64,000 bases of DNA from contig JAOSJU010000001.1 of assembly GCA_027493945.1 (NCBI GenBank), forward strand, positions 2,662,484-2,726,483, in the 5' to 3' direction. Origin of the DNA: Burkholderiaceae bacterium (GTDB taxonomy: Bacteria; Pseudomonadota; Gammaproteobacteria; Burkholderiales; Burkholderiaceae_E). This document shows positions 32,723 to 41,800 of the stretch, piece after piece. Numbering within the stretch: the first letter of the stretch is position 1; each line of letters starts with the position of its first letter. A program made the position numbers and the translations under genes. The notes below the pieces were generated by a model. That model did no database searches. It was given only the letters and a program-made list of their open reading frames with translations, and was not told the origin of the DNA.

Positions 32723-33326
32723 ACACGTCCGGCGCGCGCGGCGACGGCAGCGGTTGTGGCGGCGGACGCGCGGCAGGAGGCGGACGCACATCCGGAGGCG
32801 GACGCGCGCCCGCAGGCGGGGGCCGATGAGGTCGCGCCCCGGGCGGGGGTGGACGGCGGTAGTGGTCGTGCCCGCCGTACCACCACAGGCCGAAGTTCAT
32901 CGGCGCCCACGGATACCAGCCGTAGTCGTAGTAGTAGCCAGGCATGACGGTGACCGGCGGCGCGGGGACGACGCGCACGGCGGGCGGCACCGCCTTCAGC
33001 ATGTCTTCGGTTTCGTCGCGGACCGCGTCGACCACCTCGCTGCTCGCGCCTTCGCGCAGCAGCAGGTCGATGTCGGCGCCGCGGGCCGGCGCGAGCAGGC
33101 CGCGCTCGCGGATGTCGGCGGCCAGGTCGGCCTGAAGGCGCCCGGCGCGCAGTTCGGCGACGATCTCGCCGATGCTCAACGGCGCGGGCACCGGCGCATA
33201 GGCGCCGGGAATCGCGGCGACTTCGCCGTAGCGCACGTCTTGCGAAACGGCGCAGCCGCCCACGGCAAGGACGGCCACGGTTGCCGCTGCCACGCCGCCG
33301 ACTCGCAAGCTTGCGCCCCAATCCAT
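32706..33326 (-). CDS. Putative lipoprotein with Pro/Arg-rich tail
   Basis: A protein of about 206 residues. The start at 33326 gives MDWGASLRVG, then a hydrophobic stretch ending in a lipobox, VLAVGGCAVS, so the mature protein begins with an acylated Cys around residue 25. Residues 40-110 are soluble, with heptad-like acidic content (IGEIVAELRAGRL, IDLLLREGASSEVVDAV). Then come an aromatic patch (PGYYYDYGWYPWAP) and a long Pro/Arg/Pro-rich tail. This layout resembles small envelope lipoproteins of unknown role. It overlaps the end of the ABC transporter gene by 17 bases and lies downstream of the biosynthetic cluster on the same strand, 73 bases after the transferase stop. Confidence 0.72.
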   Translation of the reverse strand: MDWGASLRVGGVAAATVAVLAVGGCAVSQDVRYGEVAAIPGAYAPVPAPLSIGEIVAELRAGRLQADLAADIRERGLLAPARGADIDLLLREGASSEVVDAVRDETEDMLKAVPPAVRVVPAPPVTVMPGYYYDYGWYPWAPMNFGLWWYGGHDHYRRPPPPGARPHRPPPAGARPPPDVRPPPAARPPPQPLPSPRAPDVFKPSR

Positions 33327-33399
33327 CCTTGCGTTAACGGGTGGGTCGCCCGGAGGTTGACCGGATGCCGCCCGGGGGTGCGACCGCATGGCAAGGCGC

Positions 33400-34086
33400 T
33401 CAGGCCGCGAACTTGCGAACGACGATCGGCCGGGCAGCGCCTTCGTGCACCAGGCAGGCCTTGTGCAGATTGTCGATCCCGAGGTCGGTGAAGCGCCAGC
33501 GGCGGCCGGTCCCGCCCGCGTTGCGATCGCAGGCGAGCACCGGCTCGCCGTTGCTTCCGGAAACGATTCCGATGTCCGGCAGCGAGCGGCTCAGGCCTTC
33601 GCCAAGCGCCTTGACGTAGGCCTCCTTGCGAACCCACACCGTGGCGAGCGTGGCGGCGCGGCACGACTCGGGCGCGGCCTGCACCAGCCTGCGCTCGTCG
33701 GGCGACAGCACCCAGAGGAAATCGTCGATCCTGGCGAAGTCCGGGCGCACCCGTTCGACGTCGACGCCGACCTCGACGTCGGCGATGGCGTGCAGCACCC
33801 ATCGGCCGGAGTGGCTGGAGTTGAAGTGCGGCGGGAGGGGTTGCGTACCCGGACGCAACGCGGGCTTGCCATAGTGGCTCTCCACGAAGACCAAGGTCTC
33901 GGCATCGACGCCGAGTCGCCTCGCCAGCAGCAGCCGGCGAGTGCTTCGGCCGACAACGAAGCGCTCGCGGTCCTCGTTGCGATGGAAGCGCGCGGCGCGC
34001 GCCGCTTCGTCCGCGGTCAGCCCTGCGACATGAGCATCGAAGCGGCGCGCTTCGACGGCAACGTCGACCTTCCAGACTTCAGGCAT
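33400..34086 (-). CDS. 4'-phosphopantetheinyl transferase, Sfp type
   Basis: A 228-residue Sfp-type enzyme that adds the phosphopantetheine arm to carrier domains. Motifs are RFVVGRSTRRLLLAR, FNSSHSGRWVL, VGVDVERVRPD with the metal-binding Asp-Glu, and the C-terminal WVRKEAYVKALGEGL. Length matches the Sfp group rather than the short AcpS group. It is the last gene of a minus-strand set with three genes encoding carrier domains, 21 bases after the first adenylation-carrier gene stop, so it very probably activates those proteins. No frame breaks were seen. Confidence 0.92.
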   Translation of the reverse strand: MPEVWKVDVAVEARRFDAHVAGLTADEAARAARFHRNEDRERFVVGRSTRRLLLARRLGVDAETLVFVESHYGKPALRPGTQPLPPHFNSSHSGRWVLHAIADVEVGVDVERVRPDFARIDDFLWVLSPDERRLVQAAPESCRAATLATVWVRKEAYVKALGEGLSRSLPDIGIVSGSNGEPVLACDRNAGGTGRRWRFTDLGIDNLHKACLVHEGAARPIVVRKFAA

Positions 34087-34107
34087 CGGCCCCGACCCGC
34101 GCCCGCC

Positions 34108-36016
34108 TCATTGCGCCGGCCTCGCTTCGCCGGCGTCGAGCTCGGCCAGCAGGCGCGCCACTTCCTCGTCGGACAGCGCGTCGATCTCCGCCTGCAGCGA
34201 CGCCGCGAGCGCCGTGCTCGCGCCCGACGCCTGGTCGATCGTGCGGGCCAGTTCCGCCACGGTCGGATACTGGAAGACGGCCGTGACCGCCAGCCCGAGC
34301 GACAGCCGCTCGTTGATGCGCCCGATCACCTGCGATCCGCGCAGCGAGTCGCCCCCGGCGGCAAAGAAGTTGGCGTGCGCGCCGAGTGGACCGGATCGAA
34401 GGACCTCGCGAAAGACCGACTCGACCGTGCGCTCGGTCTGCGTGCGCGGCTCGACGAATACCGGGGCCAATGCATGCGCGAGTTTCTCGTGCAGGCCGGT
34501 GCGCTGGATCTTGCCGGTCGGCCCTTTCGGAATCGCGTCGACGAAAACGATCTGGCTCGGGACCTTGAAGCCCGCCAGGCGCGACAGGAGGAAGCCACGC
34601 AGCAGCGCCTCGTCCGGATGGCTTCCGCGTTTCGGCACCACCGCAGCAACCAGGTCTTCGCCCAGCGACGGGTGTGGCATTGCGAACGCAACCGCCTGCG
34701 CCACGTCGGGATGCTCGAGCAACGTCTCGTCGACCTCGCGCGGCGACACCTTTTCGCCGCCGCGGTTGACGATTTCCTTGAGTCGCCCCGCAACGTAGAG
34801 GTAGCCGTCGGGGTCCAGCCTGCCCCTGGTCGCCGGTCCTGAACCAGCCGTGACTGAAGGCGCTGGCATTGGCATCGGGGTTGCGCTCGTAGCCGGTAGT
34901 GACGCCGGGTCCGCGGATCGCGATCTCGCCCACCTCACCCTGCGCCATTTCGCGCCCCTCGTTGTCGAGGATCACGATCTCGACCCCGGCCGGCAGTCCG
35001 ACCGAGCCCGGCTTGCGCCGGCGCGGTGGTAGCGGGTTGCTCGCCATCTGGTGCGAGGCCTCGGTCATGCCGTACGCCTCGATCACGGGCGCGTCGAGCA
35101 GCGACTCCAGTGCCGCGAGGGTCGTTGGCGGCAACGCCGATGACGACGAGCGCGCGAACCGGAAGCGATGACCAGACGCGATCCTGCGGTACGCGTCGCC
35201 GTGGGCGACGATCGCCTGGTGAATCGTCGGCACGGCCGTGTACCAGCTGGGCTCGAACTCGGCCACCCATCCGAAGAACGCCTGCTCGTCGAAGGCGGGC
35301 GTGCAGACGATGCTTCCGCCCGAGGCGAGGGTCGCCAGCAGCGCACCCACGAGACCGTGAATGTGAAAGAGCGGCATCACGTTCAGGCAGCGATCCTCGG
35401 GTTGCAGCGTCAGGTGTGCGGCGATGCTGCGGGCGGATGCCGTCAGGTTGCCCTGCGACAGCGGGACGATCTTGGGCCGCGCGGTCGTCCCCGAGGTGTG
35501 CAGGATCAGCGCGAGGTCGGCGGGCGCAGGCGGGCCCTGCGGACCTTTCGCCGGGGCGCCGACGAAGGCGCGTCGGTGGCCGCCCGCGGTTGCGCGCAGT
35601 TCGAAGCATCCCGCGGGCGCCGTGGGGTCGACGACCATCTCGAGCACGGCCAGCCCCAATTCGGCGGCGACCTCGCGGATCGGGCCAGGATCGTCGTGCG
35701 GCACGATCACCGCGTCGGCTCGAGCGTCTTCGAGATAGAAGCGGAACTCGCTCGCGCGGTACCCGGGGTTCAACGGTGCGCAGACGGCGCAGGCCGCCAC
35801 TGTCAGCGTGGCGGCGGCGGCCTCGGGGCCGTTGGGGATGCAGACCGCGACGCGCGCGCCGTGGTCGAATCCCAGGCTGCCCAGCGCGGCTGCGGTTCGA
35901 CGAGCCTGGTGCCACAGGTCGGAGCCGGTGCACGGGCGGCGCGCCGGTGCCAGCAGCGCCGGCGCCTCGGGCGACGCGATGAATCGGTCTTCGAGCAGCG
36001 TCGCGAGGGTCGGCAT
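34108..36016 (-). CDS. Adenylation-carrier didomain protein 1, AAE3/oxalyl-CoA-ligase-like (frame break)
   Basis: A protein of about 635 residues. Residues 1-500 are an AMP-dependent acyl ligase: LILHTSGTTARPKIVPLS, MPLFHIHGLVGALLATLASG, WYTAVPTIHQAI, EAYGMTEASHQM, GWFRTGDQG and the catalytic Lys region GPTGKIQRT. The central block resembles the AAE3/Pcs60 branch (oxalyl- and medium-chain acyl-CoA ligases). Residues about 530-610 are a carrier domain with FFAAGGDSLRGSQV (Ser is the arm site). The tail is ALSDEEVARLL, usual behind NRPS carriers. A CCCC at 34823-34826 has one base too many. The fusion suggests acyl-AMP formation and loading onto its own carrier, not free CoA. Nine bases separate it from the upstream membrane-protein gene. 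Confidence 0.88.
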
Positions 36017-36024
36017 ATCGGATC

Positions 36025-36723
36025 TCACGGTGGACCGAGTGAGGTTGCGTCGAAAATGGAGCGATAGGCGGTCTGCACCAAGTAGCTGCACCAGCTCACA
36101 ATGCCCAGCCACTTCGGCCCGTCTTCTGCCATGTAGATCCAGTCGCCGATGCGCGGCTGCAAGACACCCTGGCCGAGATCGGTCAGTACCGAAATCGAAA
36201 GAAACACGATCGCCAGGGCCAGAGCTCCCCAATTCGTCGTGAGAATCTCGCGTCGGAAGGCGAGCAGCCACGTGCCTACCCACGCACCGAGGGCGACGAG
36301 GACCGTTTTCTGGCCGATTCCGAGGTAGCGCCAGGCGAGATCCTCGTGGATCAGGAACAGGTCGTCGAACAGCAGGTAGAACGTGAGCAACGACGAGGCG
36401 AGCAGGAATCGGGCGCGGTCGGGGTTGCCTGCGCGCGCGGTGAGTAACGCCGCGAGCAGACTGATCGACGCCGCCGCACACCAGAGCAGGATACCGAGGT
36501 TCGACAGCGCGCCCGTCAGCGGGTGCTCCCCGAGATAGGCGGTCGTGTCCATCGTGATCGAGGCGGCATCGATATCGGTCGCTGCCACCACCGCGACAGC
36601 GACCAGGAGCGTAGTGGTGGCCGGAACGTAGGTAACCGCCGCCTGGATGCTCGACATCGGCTTCGGAAGCGCCGCGGCGGCCCCGGAAACGGGGCCCGCT
36701 GGGGACACGCCGGGCGAGTTCAT
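36025..36723 (-). CDS. Polytopic membrane protein of the biosynthetic cluster, function unknown
   Basis: A 232-residue protein with a Pro/Ala-rich N-terminus, then about six hydrophobic segments (TTTLLVAVAVVAATDID, LGILLWCAAASISLLAALLTA, RFLLASSLLTFYLLFDDLFLIHEDLA, VLVALGAWVGTWLLAF, ALALAIVFLSISVL, WLGIVSWCSYLVQTAY). Polar residues sit at or near the membrane: FDDLFLIHE in the third segment and EDGPKW before the last. Asp, His and Glu in such places could bind metal or catalyse a reaction. I do not recognise the family. ATG 36723 overlaps the TGA of the upstream adenylation gene, so the two are translationally coupled, which ties it to the pathway as enzyme or exporter. Confidence 0.78.
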   Translation of the reverse strand: MNSPGVSPAGPVSGAAAALPKPMSSIQAAVTYVPATTTLLVAVAVVAATDIDAASITMDTTAYLGEHPLTGALSNLGILLWCAAASISLLAALLTARAGNPDRARFLLASSLLTFYLLFDDLFLIHEDLAWRYLGIGQKTVLVALGAWVGTWLLAFRREILTTNWGALALAIVFLSISVLTDLGQGVLQPRIGDWIYMAEDGPKWLGIVSWCSYLVQTAYRSIFDATSLGPP

Positions 36724-38606
36724 TGCTGCCATCCTCCGGGCAGGGTGAGCGTGTCTTCGGCGAGCATTCTCTCCACTTCCTCGTCGGACAGTTCGTCGAT
36801 GCGCGCGAGCAGGGCTGCGTCGAGCTGCGGCTCGGGCTCCGGCCGGCCGAGTTCGGCAGCCAGCGCCGCCACGGTCGGAAACTCGAACACCAGGCGCACT
36901 TCGGGCAGCGTCACGAGCTCGAGTTCCGCCTTCAATCGTGCAAGGACGCGTGCCGCGCTGAGCGAATCGCCCCCGAGCAGGAAGAAGTTGTCGTCGCCCG
37001 TGACGACGGCCCGGCCGAGCACCGCTTCGAAGGCTCGCGCGACCGCGGCTTCTTCGCGGGTACGCGGAGCGTCCGGGAACCCGGACGGCCGCTGTGCGAC
37101 GAGTGCCGGCAACTGCGAGCGCTGCACCTTGCCGGTATTGCCGCGCGGGAGCTGCCCGACGACGACGATCGCTGACGGCACCTTGTGGCGCGCCAGGCGA
37201 TCCAGCAGGACGCGACGCATTTCGCCAGTGTCGAGGCGGCTGCCGGGTTCGGCCACGACGGCGGCCCACAGGTCTTCGCCGAGGCTCGGGTGCGGGACGC
37301 CGAACGCGGCGGCTTCGCGAACCCCGGGCAACGCGAGGAGGGCCTCGTCGATCTCGCGCGGCGCCACCTTCTTGCCGCCGCGGTTCACGAGCTCCTTGAT
37401 GCGGCCGCTGAGGTAGAGATATCCGTCGCCGTCGAAACGGCCGAGGTCGCCGGTGCGGAACCATCCGTCGTGAAACGCGGCGGCGTTGGCTGCCGGGTCG
37501 TCGAGGTAGCCCGACGTGACGGACGCGCCGCGGATCAGGATCTCCCCGGCCTGCCCTGGTGCGCAGTCTACGCCGTCGGTGTCGACGACGCGGACCTCGA
37601 GCGCGACCGGCTTGCCGACCGAGCCGGGCTTGCGCGGACCGGGCGGCAGCGGGTTGCAGGTGATGCGACCCGCTTCGGTCATTCCGTACCCCTCGATCAG
37701 CGGCGCGTCGAACGCGCGCTCGAGTTGCTCGATCAGCACGGGCGGCATTGGCGCGCTCGCACTGCGCAGGAAGCGGAAACGGTGGCCGGGTGCCGGGCGA
37801 CGGTACTCGTCGAGGAAGGGCAGCAGGGCCAGGTGGATGGCCGGCGTTCCCGTGTACCAGTGGGCCGGAACGCGGCGACCAGATTGAAGAAGCGGCTGGC
37901 GTCGAAGCCCCGTGGGCACACGACGCTGCCGCCGCTCGCGAGGGTGGTGAGAAGCCCGTGCACCAAAGCCGCCGATGTGCAGCAGCGACAGCACGTTGAT
38001 ACAGCGATCGCCGGGACCGAGTCCGAAGCAGGCGGCGTTTGCGCGCGCCGACGCCAACACGTTGCGGTGGCTGAGGGGAACCCGCTTGGGCCGGGAGGTC
38101 GTGCCCGAGGTCGGAAGCAGCAGCGCAATCGCGTCCGCGTCGTTGAGCGAACAGCGGGTTTCCGGCAGCGCCGTGCCGACGGCCTGCAGAGTCCCTGTCA
38201 AGGCGCCCTGCGCACGGTGGTACACGATGTGCTCGAGTCCGTCGGCCTCGGGCGGGGCGCGTACGTTGTCCGGTGTGACGACGAACGTGGCGCCTGTGTC
38301 CCTCAGCCACGCCGAGATCTCGTCTGTGCCGGCCTCGGGGTTCACTGGTACGCAGGTGGCAGAGCACATCGTGGCCAGCGTGGCGAGCGCGGCTTCGGGG
38401 CCCGGCGGCATCAGCAGGGCCACGCGACAGGTCGATGTCACGCCGGCGCGACGCAGGTCGAGCGCGGCCCCACGGAGCCATCCGGCGAGACCGGCGTAGG
38501 ACAATGGCTGCTCGTCGGGCGCCAGGACCGCGGGCGCGTCGGGGCGCAGGCGCGCCTGCTCCCGAAGCATGTCCGAAATGCCATCTGAGGCCCGCAAATC
38601 CATCAT
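36720..38606 (-). CDS. Adenylation-carrier didomain protein 2 (two compensating frame breaks)
   Basis: A protein of about 628 residues built like the first didomain protein. LLLPTSGTTSRPKRVPLS, EGYGMTEAGRITCNPLPPG, GWFRTGDLGRFDGDGYLY and GNTGKVQRS mark the ligase. FFLLGGDSLSAARVLARLK is the carrier, followed by the tail DELSDEEVERML. Between LLHIGG and HWYTGTPAIH the visible frame is wrong. AAA at 37965-37967 has one base too many and GGG at 37862-37864 one too few. The repaired stretch reads LVHGLLTTLASGGSVVCP and FNLVAAFRP, as in the paralogue. The start is ATG 38606 behind GAGGG; ATG 38624 is an alternative. It and protein 1 look like ancient duplicates. Confidence 0.86.
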   Translation of the reverse strand: MMDLRASDGISDMLREQARLRPDAPAVLAPDEQPLSYAGLAGWLRGAALDLRRAGVTSTCRVALLMPPGPEAALATLATMCSATCVPVNPEAGTDEISAWLRDTGATFVVTPDNVRAPPEADGLEHIVYHRAQGALTGTLQAVGTALPETRCSLNDADAIALLLPTSGTTSRPKRVPLSHRNVLASARANAACFGLGPGDRCINVLSLLHIGGFGARASHHPRERRQRRVPTGLRRQPLLQSGRRVPAHWYTGTPAIHLALLPFLDEYRRPAPGHRFRFLRSASAPMPPVLIEQLERAFDAPLIEGYGMTEAGRITCNPLPPGPRKPGSVGKPVALEVRVVDTDGVDCAPGQAGEILIRGASVTSGYLDDPAANAAAFHDGWFRTGDLGRFDGDGYLYLSGRIKELVNRGGKKVAPREIDEALLALPGVREAAAFGVPHPSLGEDLWAAVVAEPGSRLDTGEMRRVLLDRLARHKVPSAIVVVGQLPRGNTGKVQRSQLPALVAQRPSGFPDAPRTREEAAVARAFEAVLGRAVVTGDDNFFLLGGDSLSAARVLARLKAELELVTLPEVRLVFEFPTVAALAAELGRPEPEPQLDAALLARIDELSDEEVERMLAEDTLTLPGGWQQ

Positions 38607-38892
38607 CGTAGGTGCCCTCGTCATCAAAGATCACGCGTCGTGGTCAGTGGACGCGTTTCGACATGGGCCGGACAGGCCCGATGCGTCTGGCCGATCACCT
38701 CCTCATGCAGTCCCTATCGGCGCCGCTCGGGGCCGCGATTACGGTCAAAGTCGAGTGTCGGCTCTGCTGCTGCGGCACCGGGATGGCGACATCAGCAGGG
38801 ATCGAGCCGATCCCTCGTCAGCGCCGACCGGCACGGAGTGCACTACGAGGCGACTGGCTGTTCGAAACGTTCATGCGCACGCGCAGGATCTC
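38607..38892 (-). other. Intergenic stretch between NRPS and didomain gene 2
   Basis: These 286 bases hold no supported gene on either strand. GC is lower than in the rest of the window. The space is unusually long for this otherwise tightly packed minus-strand set, so it could contain a promoter for the genes downstream of the NRPS, but no clear -35/-10 pair or hairpin was found. Confidence 0.4.
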
Positions 38893-41800
38893 TCATTCCC
38901 TCTGCGGGTGTCTGTCGGCTTGCAGTGCGTCGTGCCCTGCTGCGATCGCCTCGGCCGGGTGGGCTGCCGTCTCGATGCAATACGGCACATCCAGCATCTG
39001 GATGTGCGTGGTGTCCACCCAGCGCGTCGTGATCCTGCCGCGGACGAATGGGCCCCAACCCATTGTCGGTTCCTCCCGGTACAGTCCGTCGATCGAGTCC
39101 CTGCGCGAGGCGCGCAGAAGCAACAAGTCGCCGTCGTACGGCTCGGGAACGTACCTCTTCCAAGCCTCGAGCATAACTGCGGCGGAGCGCTCCATACGCT
39201 CCATCATGTCCCCTTCGTTGCCGGGAGGCACGCCCTCGAACAGGCGCCGTTCCTTCCGGCGAAAATATTTCCCGAGGCGCCGCACGCGTTCCCCGATGTA
39301 CTGAACCATGCGGGGTACTCCGAGCGACGCCGCGTGAGTGAGGTGCTGCAAGACGCGCGTCGGAAATGGACGCAGTCTCGGGTGGCCCGGCGCATACGCA
39401 TCGAGCAGCGCGGCCAAAGCCACCTGGTGGCCAGCCTCGCACAGTTGCCGCGCGATCTCGAAGACCAAGCGTCCGCCCAGCGAGTATCCGCCGAGCTGGT
39501 AAGGGCCGACAGGCTGGATCCGACGCAGATCCTCGACCATCCGTTTGGCGACGTACCCGAGCGACAGAGCCTGGCCGTTGGTCCCGAAGAATCCGGTGTC
39601 GAGAACGTAGAATGGTTGTTGCGGACCTAGCGCATCGGCTAGAGGTCTCACGGCCACCAACTGGCCGCCCCACCCGGAAACGAAGAAGAACGGCGGGTTC
39701 GCACCTTCTTGTCTCAAGGCTACGGCACAGGTAGCACGTTTGCGCACGTTGACGTTGCACATCCGGGCAACCAGCGAGCGCACGGTGGGCGCCTCGAAGA
39801 CGTCGGTCAGGGCAAGCGCCTTGCCGAAGCGGCGCTCGATCTGCGACAAGAGACGCACAGCGAGGATCGAGTGGCCGCCGAGTTCGAACAGGTTCGCGTC
39901 TGGTGCTACGGCATCGAGACCGAGGACGTCGCTCCAGATTTCCGTCATCTGCCGGATCATCGGGTCGTCCGCGGGCAGTTCCGGTGTCGATGCAGGAGCG
40001 GCGACTGGTTCGGGCAAGGCCGCCACATCGACCTTGCCGTTAGGCGTCAATGGAAGGGCATCGACTGTGACGAATGCCGAGGGGATCATGAACGACGGCA
40101 GTCGTCTGGACAGCATTGCTCGCAGGTCGGTGGCGTCCAGGTGTGCTGCCCCGGGGCTCCACACGAGATAAGCAACCAGCCGGCGGCCGCCCGTCGCATG
40201 CTCGCGCGCGATCACGGCCTCCTGAGCGATCCCTGGAAGTGCCGCAATTGCCGCGCGAACTTCGCCCAGTTCGATGCGGAACCCCCGCAGCTTGATCTGG
40301 TCATCGTCCCGGCCGAGGAAGACGATGGCCCCGTCCGCCATCCGCCGGACCCGGTCGCCAGTGCGGTACAGACGTGCATCCGGGGGGGCCGACCTCGACG
40401 AAGCGCTGCGCCTCGAGATCGGGCCGATGGAGGTAGCCGCGCGCCAGACCTGGCCCACCAATCCAGAGGTTTCCGGCGACGCCGACCGGCACTGGCTGCA
40501 TCTGTTCGTCCAGAACATGGCAGACAGTGTTCGCGATCGGTCGTCCGATCGGAATCGTCGCGGGGTCGGGCCGCGTGTCACCGATTTATCGACTTCGTGC
40601 CAGGTGGCAAAAGTGGTTGTTTCGGTCGGACCATAGACGTGGAGTAGCCGTTTCGGTGGTTTCGAAGCCATCACCCTGCGTACGGCCTCGGGGTTGACGG
40701 CCTCCCCGCCGAACAGCAGATTTTCGAGCCCCTCGAAGGTCTCGGGTTCCTGTCGCGCATGCTCGTTGAACAGGGCCGTCGTGATGAACAACGTCCCGAT
40801 CTGGTCGGTCCTGATCGCCTCGCGCAGCAACCTGCTGGAGAGCAAGGTCTCGGTGGGCACTATCGCAAGGCGCGCCCCGTTCAGCAGGGCCCCCAGATCT
40901 CGAAGGTTGCGGCATCGAACGATGCATTTGACGCTTGGGCGATACAGTCGTCCGGGCCAATCGAGACGTAGTCCGTGTTGTGGACGAGCCGCACGACCGC
41001 CATGTGCGGGATCATGACGCCCTTGGGTTTTCCGGTGGATCCAGAGGTGTAGATCACATAGGCGAGGTGCTCGGAGTGTGCCAGGGCGGGAGGTTGTCCC
41101 GGGGTTCCTCGTCCAGGGTGGGGTCGTCGCCCGGGCACAGCGTCATCGAGGATGCGGCGGCTGCGCGTGAGGCGAGTGATTTTTGTGTGACGGTGACAGG
41201 CGCGTTGCTGTCGGCGAGCATGAACGCGACGCGTTCGACAGGGTAATCGACGTCGATGGGCACGTAGGCGCCCCCGGCCTTGAGGATGGCCAGCATTGCC
41301 ACGATCATCGCGGGGCTGCGCTGCATGTGCAGCCCGACCAGGACGTCGGGGCCGACGCCGAGGCGGCGCAGACGATGAGCGAGTTGGTTGGCCCGGCAGT
41401 TCAGCGCATCGTAGTCCAGACGCTGGTCGTCGAAGACGACGGCGGTGGCCCTTGGGGTGCGCTCGGCCTGCTGCTCGAAGAGTTGGTGCAGCGTTGCGTG
41501 CGCTGGGTACTTGCGCGCGGTGTCGTTCCACTGGACGAGGATCTGCTGCAGTTCCGACTGATCCATCATCGGCAACGCCGAAACCCCGGCAGCGGGCTCG
41601 GCGACGATGCTTTCGAGCAGGTTGCGGAAGTGCCCGGCCATGCGCTCGATCATCGCGCGGTCGAACAGACCAGGGTCGTAGTCGAAACGGGCCTCGAGTC
41701 CCGCGGAGAACTCGCTGATTGTCAGGTCCAGGTCGAATTTTGCCGAGCCGGCGGAAAGAGACTGCAGCGGCGCTATCGTGGTGCCGAGCCGCAACTCGTG

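Noticed and set aside
29240..32791. A 1,183-residue minus-strand open frame across the hydratase, thioesterase and ABC genes
   Set aside because: It has no recognisable domain and lies antisense to well-defined genes.
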